From assembly GCA_011390235.1 (NCBI GenBank), contig JAABSS010000501.1, forward strand, positions 1-8,225: a DNA stretch of 8,225 nucleotides, given 5' to 3'. Each line of letters starts with the position of its first letter. Positions within the stretch are counted from its first letter, which is position 1. The position numbers and the translations under genes were made by a program. The DNA is from Desulfotignum sp. GTDB lineage: Bacteria > Desulfobacterota > Desulfobacteria > Desulfobacterales > Desulfobacteraceae. Of the stretch, positions 1 to 5,978 are shown piece by piece. A model generated the notes under the pieces. It worked only from the letters and a program-made list of their open reading frames with translations. It ran no database searches and was not told the origin of the DNA.

Positions 1-1
1 T

Positions 2-238
2 GACCACATCATGGACCTGGATGATGACTGCAGCATCTGTCACCATGTATATGAAGAGGGTGAACTGGTGCCCGGCGAAAGCAGTGAGGATTATTACTGT
101 TCCGACTGCCACGGTACGGAACCCGCACCTGATAACCAGATGCCCCTGGAAGCCGCCTATCACAACCTGTGCAGGGACTGCCACTTTGATCGGGGCAAGG
201 GCCCTGTTCTGTGTGGGGAATGCCACATAAAAGAATAA
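2..238 (+). CDS. Acidic tetrahaem cytochrome c3-family protein, 3' part (5' end outside window)
   Basis: This is the C-terminal part of a periplasmic multihaem c-type cytochrome. The reading frame is open from the left edge, so the signal peptide and true start lie upstream; the internal ATG at 11 is unlikely to be the start. Four CxxCH haem-attachment motifs are visible at nt 29-43 (CSICH), 98-112 (CSDCH), 170-184 (CRDCH) and 212-226 (CGECH), all with two-residue spacing. The first is followed by a second His (CHH) and the third is preceded by a His (YHNLCRDCH); both fit the bis-His ligation of class III cytochromes. The segment between haems 1 and 2 is rich in Asp and Glu, which recalls the acidic type II c3 (TmcA) rather than the basic type I protein. 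Such proteins shuttle electrons between periplasmic hydrogenases or formate dehydrogenases and membrane redox complexes. A receiver gene starts 9 bases downstream, so it probably belongs to the regulatory operon. The cytochrome family is secure; the TmcA-like subtype is inference. Confidence 0.85.
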   Translation, partial: DHIMDLDDDCSICHHVYEEGELVPGESSEDYYCSDCHGTEPAPDNQMPLEAAYHNLCRDCHFDRGKGPVLCGECHIKE

Positions 239-247
239 GGAGGGACC

Positions 248-598
248 ATGTCAAAAAAAATTATGATCGTGGATGATGATCCTGCCATTACCAGATATCT
301 GGAGGCGCTGTTTGCCGACAACGGGTATGAGACCTGTATTGCCGATGACGGCAAACAGGCCATGGATGTATTTTTGGCCCAGAAGCCGGATCTTATCACC
401 CTGGATCTGGAGATGCCCGAAGAATGGGGACCCCGGTTTTTCCGGAAAATATCCAAAAAAGGATATACCACCCCGGTGATCGTTATATCCGGTTTGTCCG
501 GACGGAAGCATTCCATACCCAAAGCAGAAGGATTTTTTGCCAAGCCCTTTGATGCAGATGAAGTCCTGGAAAAGGTCAGGCAGGTGTTGAGCCGGTGA
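248..598 (+). CDS. Stand-alone response regulator receiver protein
   Basis: This 116-residue protein is a single CheY-like receiver domain with no output domain. The acidic pocket is D9-D10-D11, the phosphoacceptor is D53 (in LDLEMP), the switch Ser is S81 and the conserved Lys-Pro is K99-P100. The loop after the phosphosite reads MPEEWGPRFF instead of the common MPxxDG, which gives an unusual bulky Trp next to the active site. The start is secure: a strong Shine-Dalgarno sequence (AAGGAGGG, 237-244) overlaps the cytochrome stop codon and lies just upstream of the ATG. The gene sits between the cytochrome and the haem-c sensor kinase, so that kinase is its most likely phosphodonor. As a domain-only receiver it probably acts as a phosphate shuttle or by protein contact, not by binding DNA. 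Confidence 0.93.
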   Translation: MSKKIMIVDDDPAITRYLEALFADNGYETCIADDGKQAMDVFLAQKPDLITLDLEMPEEWGPRFFRKISKKGYTTPVIVISGLSGRKHSIPKAEGFFAKPFDADEVLEKVRQVLSR

Positions 599-619
599 AT
601 CCAAAAATAAAGGGCGTGC

Positions 620-2905
620 ATGAAAAAAAGAAAAAGGCATAACAGGGGACTGGCATTCAAGCTGCTCATCCCGGTGGGTATTGTTCTTTTTTCCTCCATT
701 TTTATCTGGACCCATTACAGCAGCAGATACCGGGAAAAACAGCTCCTTGATACAGCCGTATCCCAGGTGGACAAATTCTGCAATTCCGTATTGAAACTCA
801 CCTGGTTTGCCATGCTGCACAACCCCACCCAAGGTATGCAGGATATCCTCAATTCCATGGCGGAATACAATGATATCAAGGAGATACGGGTATTCAACTG
901 TGACGGGCAGATCCGGTTTTCCAACAACCCGGAAGAGCTTGGCCAGAAGAGAACAAAAGACGATGTGGCCTGCAGTACCTGCCACCATACCGACCCGCCG
1001 GTGATGAAAACCCGTATCCAGGACCGGGTGCGCATTTTTGAGTCTGACACCGGTGAACTGCTGCTGGGATTGATCAATCCGGTGAAAAATACCGGCTCCT
1101 GTGCCACGTCAGACTGCCATTACCATCCTTCTGATGTGGCCAAACTGGGTTCTCTGGATGTGATCGTGTCTTTGGAAAATATCCGGGAAAAGATTGCGTC
1201 TGCCAAGAAAATGTCCGCCTGGAGCGCTGTTTTTCTGTTTCTTACCCTGGCTGTGACCATTTGTGTGGTTATCTTGTTTCTGGTGACCCGGCCCATCACC
1301 CGGCTCGTAGAAAACACCCGGCGGATTGCTGACGGTGATTTCAGTGAAGCGGAACCCCACAGACTCTGGGCAGATGAAATCGCGCAGCTTTCCAGTGCCA
1401 TCAATGAAATGGGAGAAAAAATCCATGAAAAACAAAAGGCCCTGAACCGGCAGAAAGACATGTACCAGCACCTGTTTGAGCAGGTACCCTGTACCATTAC
1501 CGTCCAGAACAGGAACTATGAACTGGTGGAATTCAACCAGGAATTTGTGCGGCGGTTCAACCCCAGGTACGGGGACCACTGCTATGCCGCCTATAAAGGG
1601 CTTACCACCAAATGCCGCAATTGCCCGGTGGAAAAAACCTTCCAGGACGGCAAATCCCATTTCAGTGAAGAATCAGGCATCAACAAAGACGGCACACCTG
1701 CCCACTGGTTTGTAAAGACAGCACCGCTCAAAGATGAAAACGGCAAGGTGATGGCAGCTATGGAAATGAGTCTGGACATCAGCCGCAGAAAGCGCCTGGA
1801 AGAAGAGGTGCAGATTTCAGAAAAAAAATACCAGGCCATTTTCAAAAACATTCCCAATCCCGTGTTTATTCTGGACCAAAAAGACCTGTGCATCCTGGAT
1901 CTCAATGATGCAGCCCAGACCGTTTACGGCTATGCAAAAAAAGCCCTTGCAGGCAGGGCATTTGATATTTTGTTTGCTTCTCCCCGGGAATATGACCAGG
2001 TGAAAACCCATATCAACATCCCCTTTCATGAGCGGTGTGTGCACGTGAAAAACGATGATGACTATCTTTATGTGAATATCTGGATCCGGCCGGCGGAATT
2101 TGCCAACCGCAACGCACTCATTGTCACCACAGTGGACATTACCAGATCTGTTGAAACCGAACAGCAGCTGGTCCAGGCCGGCAAAATGGCCACCCTGGGG
2201 GAGATGGCCACAGGGGTTGCCCATGAACTCAACCAGCCCCTGTCGGTGATCAAGACAGCATCCGGGTTTATTGCCAGAAAACTCACTTCTGATGAACAGA
2301 TTGACCGGTCCATCCTTAAAACCCTGTCCGAGGAAATCGAATCCCATGTGGACCGGGCTGCAAAAATTACCGGGCATATGCGGCTGTTCGGCAGAAAAAC
2401 CGTGTTTAAAAAAGAAAAAGTGCACATCAACGAGGTACTTACACGGGCATTTGATATTTTCAGCCAGCAGCTCAAACTCAGGGAGATCGCGGTTGCCTGG
2501 GATCTGGCAGATGATCTGCCGGCGTTTCATGCAGATCCGGTGCGCCTGGAACAGGTGTTTATCAACCTGCTCATCAATGCCAGGGATGCCATTGTGGCCA
2601 AGGCAAAAAATGCCGGAGATGATCAGGAAATACTGCGGCGGATCAGTATTTCAACGGCTGTGGAAAACCAGAGAATCCAGGTGAAGATCAGTGACACCGG
2701 CACCGGCATTGCCTCGTCCAGTATTGCCAAGATATTTGAACCGTTTTTTACCACCAAGGATGTGGGAGAAGGTACCGGACTGGGTCTGTCCATCTCCTAC
2801 GGCATTATCCAGGAATCAGGGGGTGACATCAGTGTTCACAACAACAGGGACGGGGGAGCCACCTTTGTCATCCTGTTCAATATCAAGGAAAATCAGAACC
2901 AATGA
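620..2905 (+). CDS. Membrane sensor histidine kinase with periplasmic haem-c motifs, HAMP and two PAS domains
   Basis: This 761-residue protein autophosphorylates on His in response to a periplasmic signal. In order it has a basic N-terminus, a first membrane segment (about 12-30), a periplasmic domain (about 31-197), a second membrane segment (about 199-222), a HAMP linker (about 223-275), PAS1 (about 282-395), PAS2 (about 404-520), and HisKA plus HATPase domains. The periplasmic domain carries two haem-c attachment motifs: CSTCHH (C118, C121, H122) and CATSDCHYHP (C161, C166, H167), the second with four residues between the cysteines. PAS1 has a Cys/Tyr motif with C321, C332 and C335. The kinase core looks complete: phosphoacceptor H535 in HELNQP, N-box N653 (NARDA), G1 D692 (DTGTG), F-box FEPFFTTK and G2 from G718 (GTGLGL). 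It follows the receiver gene by 21 bases with only a weak ribosome-binding site (AAAGGG), and its stop overlaps the next start as ATGA. The likely input is redox state or a small haem ligand. Haem loading itself is inferred from the motifs. Confidence 0.93.
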   Translation: MKKRKRHNRGLAFKLLIPVGIVLFSSIFIWTHYSSRYREKQLLDTAVSQVDKFCNSVLKLTWFAMLHNPTQGMQDILNSMAEYNDIKEIRVFNCDGQIRFSNNPEELGQKRTKDDVACSTCHHTDPPVMKTRIQDRVRIFESDTGELLLGLINPVKNTGSCATSDCHYHPSDVAKLGSLDVIVSLENIREKIASAKKMSAWSAVFLFLTLAVTICVVILFLVTRPITRLVENTRRIADGDFSEAEPHRLWADEIAQLSSAINEMGEKIHEKQKALNRQKDMYQHLFEQVPCTITVQNRNYELVEFNQEFVRRFNPRYGDHCYAAYKGLTTKCRNCPVEKTFQDGKSHFSEESGINKDGTPAHWFVKTAPLKDENGKVMAAMEMSLDISRRKRLEEEVQISEKKYQAIFKNIPNPVFILDQKDLCILDLNDAAQTVYGYAKKALAGRAFDILFASPREYDQVKTHINIPFHERCVHVKNDDDYLYVNIWIRPAEFANRNALIVTTVDITRSVETEQQLVQAGKMATLGEMATGVAHELNQPLSVIKTASGFIARKLTSDEQIDRSILKTLSEEIESHVDRAAKITGHMRLFGRKTVFKKEKVHINEVLTRAFDIFSQQLKLREIAVAWDLADDLPAFHADPVRLEQVFINLLINARDAIVAKAKNAGDDQEILRRISISTAVENQRIQVKISDTGTGIASSSIAKIFEPFFTTKDVGEGTGLGLSISYGIIQESGGDISVHNNRDGGATFVILFNIKENQNQ

Positions 2906-4047
2906 ACCAAGATACCCATACCTATACTATCCTGCTGGTGGATGATGAGCCCGGCATCCGCAGTGTGTTGAACATCACCCTCACCCATGCGGGATTCACG
3001 GTATGGCCGGCCTCAAACGGAGATGCCGGATTACAATTGTTTTTTGAAAAACACCCGGATATTGTGATTACAGACATCAAGATGCCCGGTATTGACGGTA
3101 TAGAACTATTGAAAAAGATCAAGGATGCTGCTCCTGAAACAGAAGTGATCATGATCACCGGACACGGGGATATGGATCTGGCCGTAAAAAGCCTGCAGCA
3201 TGAGGCCGCTGATTTTATCACCAAGCCCATTGATGCGGCGGAAATAGAAACCGCTGTGAAAAAAGCGGTGGACCGTATTTCCATCAACAAAAACATCCGC
3301 AGCTATATGATTGACCTGGAACATATGATAAAAGAAAAAGACCGGGCCATTGATGAATCAAAAACCCTGAGCACCATCGGCCAGACCATTGCCGGCATGT
3401 CCCATGTGATAAAAAATATTGCCGGCGGCCTCAAAGGTTCGTCTTTCATCCTGGAACAGGGCATTGAAAACGAAAACAGGGAATATATGGTCAAGGGCTG
3501 GGAAATGATGAAAAAAAATATCGATAAGATCACCAACCTGTCTTTAGACCTGCTCAACTATGCCAAAACCAGCCGCCTGGACCTTGTCCCCACCCATCCT
3601 GATCAGCCGGTCAAAGAACTAAAGGCCCTGCTGGACCTTCAGGCAAAACAGATGGGCATTGACCTGAAAGTATCTTTTCTGGGAAAAGAAGATGTCCGGG
3701 TCATGATGGATCCGGGTGCCATGCATACCTGTGTGTTCAATCTGACCACCAATGCCCTGGATGCCTTTGATACATCAGCGGCACGGGAACACCCCTGGCA
3801 GGTGCATGTATTTGTACAGCAAAAGGATGATGCGGTTGTGTATCAGGTCCAGGACAACGGCATGGGCATGAACAAAACCGTTCAGCAGGCGGTTTTTACG
3901 GATTTTATCACCACAAAGGGCACCCGGGGCACGGGATTCGGGCTCATGACCACCAAAAAAATCGTTGAAGAGCACAAGGGCAAAATCGGTTTTACCACCC
4001 GGGAGGGCAAAGGCTCCAAATTCTGGATCCAGCTGCCCTTATCCTGA
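2902..4047 (+). CDS. Receiver-histidine kinase fusion protein (soluble, atypical His-box)
   Basis: This 381-residue cytoplasmic protein has an N-terminal receiver (about 8-125) joined by a helical linker to a kinase core; no PAS domain or membrane segment is seen. Receiver residues are D14-D15, phosphoacceptor D58 (TDIKMPG), T86 (MITGHGD) and K108-P109. The putative phosphoacceptor is H168 in SHVIKN, where the usual acidic residue after His is Val. ATP-binding motifs are present: N280 and N284 (NLTTNALDAF), D318 (DNGMGM), FTDFITTK, and G343 (GTGFGL, with Phe for Leu). The ATG overlaps the upstream kinase stop by four bases (ATGA), so translation is probably coupled. The receiver and the DHp region closely resemble those of the kinase at 5979-7472, so the two are likely paralogues. 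A receiver placed before a kinase suggests that phosphorylation by another kinase, perhaps the haem-c sensor, switches this kinase on or off. Confidence 0.9.
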   Translation: MNQDTHTYTILLVDDEPGIRSVLNITLTHAGFTVWPASNGDAGLQLFFEKHPDIVITDIKMPGIDGIELLKKIKDAAPETEVIMITGHGDMDLAVKSLQHEAADFITKPIDAAEIETAVKKAVDRISINKNIRSYMIDLEHMIKEKDRAIDESKTLSTIGQTIAGMSHVIKNIAGGLKGSSFILEQGIENENREYMVKGWEMMKKNIDKITNLSLDLLNYAKTSRLDLVPTHPDQPVKELKALLDLQAKQMGIDLKVSFLGKEDVRVMMDPGAMHTCVFNLTTNALDAFDTSAAREHPWQVHVFVQQKDDAVVYQVQDNGMGMNKTVQQAVFTDFITTKGTRGTGFGLMTTKKIVEEHKGKIGFTTREGKGSKFWIQLPLS

Positions 4048-4071
4048 AAAACACTGCCAAAGGAGATATGG

Positions 4072-4608
4072 ATGGAGTCCATTACCCTGATGCCGGACGG
4101 CTGGCTTTACAAAAAGGACAAAAAAATGGCACCGGACATACTGCCGCTGCTGTCCAACACCATCGGCCTGGAAAAAGGGGTCACATTGGGGTCTTTTTTT
4201 AAAATGGCCGGTCAATACCCGGATCTTATCAGGTTGTCCGATTATCTGGCCCCTTTGCTCGAAATTGCCGTTGCAGCCGGGTCCAATGCCTGCGCATCCG
4301 AAGATATCCAGAAACTTGTGTTCTATAAAACCATTGCCATGAAAGGCTTTCCCGGCACCCCCAGAGTGGAGATTTACAACAGCTTAAAAGGCATCCAGGA
4401 TGAAAAAAAGATTCTGCTCAAGTTTTTCTCCGTGGAAACCCTGGTGCACCATGAACTGACCCTGGGAAAACTGGAACATGTTATTTTCGGGGATGGCCAG
4501 GACATGTTCACCTATGATACCTGTTATTCATTGTTTGAACTGGTGGAAGGGATTGCCTGGGACCTGTCATTTTGCTTTAATCCGATTCAATGTACCTTAA
4601 GGAGGTAA
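4072..4608 (+). CDS. Conserved-looking protein of unknown function (178 aa)
   Basis: I do not recognise a family. The product is 178 residues, apparently soluble, with no signal peptide, membrane span, haem motif or nucleotide-binding loop. It starts with a short segment (MESITLMPDGWLY), has a hydrophobic-helical middle (LSDYLAPLLEIAVAAG) and a central region resembling an alpha/beta fold. Five cysteines are scattered (ACAS, TCYS, FCFNPIQC), with no obvious metal site. The start is well supported by AAAGGAG at 4059-4065, six bases before the ATG; the ATG at 4068 is out of frame. It lies 24 bases after the receiver-kinase gene, and its last codons contain the ribosome-binding site of the universal stress gene, so the two are probably co-translated. 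The setting suggests a partner or adaptor in the signalling pathway, which is inference only. Confidence 0.8.
   Translation: MESITLMPDGWLYKKDKKMAPDILPLLSNTIGLEKGVTLGSFFKMAGQYPDLIRLSDYLAPLLEIAVAAGSNACASEDIQKLVFYKTIAMKGFPGTPRVEIYNSLKGIQDEKKILLKFFSVETLVHHELTLGKLEHVIFGDGQDMFTYDTCYSLFELVEGIAWDLSFCFNPIQCTLRR
4599..4606 (+). promoter_or_regulatory. Strong Shine-Dalgarno site of the universal stress gene, inside the upstream ORF
   Basis: AAGGAGGT, a near-perfect match to the 16S rRNA 3' tail, overlaps the last two sense codons and the first base of the stop codon of the upstream gene, six bases before the ATG at 4612. This is the strongest ribosome-binding site in the operon and suggests both translational coupling and high output of the Usp relative to its neighbours. 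Confidence 0.85.
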
Positions 4609-4611
4609 GTT

Positions 4612-5526
4612 ATGTTTAAAAAAATACTTTTTGCCACAAATGCATCCCCTGCCTGTGATGCGGCAGCAAAAATCGCCTTTGAGCTGGCACAGAAATATGA
4701 TGCTGAACTCACCTTGTTTCATGTATTCGGAGAACCCTCCCGGGGTGCCAGCCAGCGGGTGAAATCCTATGCCACAGGCGAGGAGGCGGAACTGGGGCCC
4801 GAGTATGTTGACTGGATCAAACAGGAAATGCAGACCACCTACGGGGACCTGGCGGACAAATACACCACGCCGGTGTATGCGGCCAAAGCCGGGATCCCGT
4901 CCACGGAAATCCTGCGCCTGGCCAGGAATATGGATGCAGACTGTATCATCATGGGGGCCCATGCCAGACAGGATGATACCGCGGCCGAACGGTTCAGGGG
5001 CATTGTGGGCACCACCATGCAGAAGGTGGCCCAGCGGGCCAAATGCCCGGTACTTATCATCTCCCGGCCCTGTGAAACCTGTTTCTGGTATTTCAACCAG
5101 ATCATATTCGGCACAGATTTTTCCAAAGCTTCTCTGGCGGCATTTCAGTTTGCCTATAAAATGGCCAGCCATATCGGGTGCAAACTGCATTTGTTCCACG
5201 CCCTGGATATCCAGGTATCCCAGGCCGGGATTCCACCGGGGCAAAAATCCATTGAAACCCGCATTGCAGAAGCCAGAGACAAAATCCAGGAACACTATGT
5301 GTCTGTGATGGACAACTTTGATAACTATGAGATTACGGTGTGGGAAGGGGTTCCCTATGTGGAGCTGCTCAAATATGCCAGGGAGGTCAGCGGGGACCTC
5401 ATTGTCATGGCCCATCACACACGGGAGCTGGATCCGGACGAGGCCCTGTTCGGCTCCACGGTGGAACAGGTGGTGCTGCGCTCGGCCTGTCCCGTGGCCA
5501 GTGTGAACCGGCCGGACAAATTATAA
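4612..5526 (+). CDS. Tandem-domain universal stress protein (UspA family)
   Basis: This 304-residue cytoplasmic protein holds two Usp domains: domain 1 about 1-150 (starts FKKILFATNAS, ends KCPVLIISRP) and domain 2 about 157-300 (starts NQIIFGTDFS, ends ACPVASVNRP). The length is typical of a tandem Usp. The ATP-loop motif G-2x-G-9x-G(S/T) is degenerate in both: domain 1 has G115-x2-A118 and later G133-T134; domain 2 has A267-x2-T270 and later G281-S282. Only the last Gly-Thr/Ser is kept in each, so ATP binding is uncertain and the protein may be of the non-ATP-binding type. It is 3 bases after the unknown gene and 15 bases before a receiver gene, so it is embedded in the signalling operon. 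Usp proteins commonly modulate stress responses under energy or redox limitation; here it could bind a kinase or receiver, which is inference. Confidence 0.9.
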   Translation: MFKKILFATNASPACDAAAKIAFELAQKYDAELTLFHVFGEPSRGASQRVKSYATGEEAELGPEYVDWIKQEMQTTYGDLADKYTTPVYAAKAGIPSTEILRLARNMDADCIIMGAHARQDDTAAERFRGIVGTTMQKVAQRAKCPVLIISRPCETCFWYFNQIIFGTDFSKASLAAFQFAYKMASHIGCKLHLFHALDIQVSQAGIPPGQKSIETRIAEARDKIQEHYVSVMDNFDNYEITVWEGVPYVELLKYAREVSGDLIVMAHHTRELDPDEALFGSTVEQVVLRSACPVASVNRPDKL

Positions 5527-5541
5527 CCCGAAGAAAAGAAA

Positions 5542-5955
5542 ATGGCACAGCACACAGAAAAGAAAGCCAGGCGGGTACTGATCATGGAAGATGAAATGGA
5601 TATGCAGTTTTATCTGATGACCATGGTCAAGTCCCTGGGGCTTGAACCGGTGCTGGCCCGGAACGGGAGACAGGGCCTGGATGTCCTGTCAAAAGAGCGC
5701 GTGGATCTGATCATCCTGGATGTGATGATGCCGGAAAAAGGCGGTGGTCTGGTGTACAAAGAATTGAAAATCCATGCGGCCTATAAAGAGATTCCCCTGA
5801 TTGTTTTTTCCGGTGTGAACCAGGAGGCGTTTTCCCATTATGTGAAAATGCTCAACACAGATCCTGAACTGAATATCCCTGAACCAAAATACTATGTTGA
5901 AAAATCTGCTGATCCAGACTATTTAAAGGAGGTGATAACCCGGTGTATCTGTTAA
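5542..5955 (+). CDS. Stand-alone receiver protein with atypical beta4-beta5 region
   Basis: This 137-residue receiver has no output domain. Conserved residues are E16-D17 in the acidic pocket, phosphoacceptor D60 (LDVMMP), S90 (VFSG) and K121. Two features are unusual. The segment between S90 and K121 is 31 residues, against 18 between the matching residues of the receiver at 248-598, so roughly ten extra residues are inserted near 93-116. The conserved Lys is followed by Ser (EKSADP) rather than Pro. It ends in a short CIC tail. The ribosome-binding site is weak (GAAGAAAAG), 15 bases after the Usp stop. The altered signalling face suggests specialised contact with a partner. Dedicated pairing with the kinase 23 bases downstream is plausible but not shown. 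Confidence 0.9.
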   Translation: MAQHTEKKARRVLIMEDEMDMQFYLMTMVKSLGLEPVLARNGRQGLDVLSKERVDLIILDVMMPEKGGGLVYKELKIHAAYKEIPLIVFSGVNQEAFSHYVKMLNTDPELNIPEPKYYVEKSADPDYLKEVITRCIC

Positions 5956-5978
5956 TTGAAGATGGTGGATGGTGATTC

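Noticed and set aside
11..13. ATG at 11 as the start of a short complete cytochrome
   Set aside because: The frame is open to the window edge, no ribosome-binding site is visible, and a periplasmic cytochrome needs a signal peptide that is absent from this segment.
251..988. Minus-strand open frame of 245 codons opposite the receiver and the start of the sensor kinase
   Set aside because: Antisense shadow of two well-supported genes with conserved active-site residues.
4597..5418. Long minus-strand open frame (273 codons) opposite the Usp gene
   Set aside because: It mirrors the codon structure of a clear Usp gene, has no sensible ribosome-binding site and gives a protein without recognisable domains.
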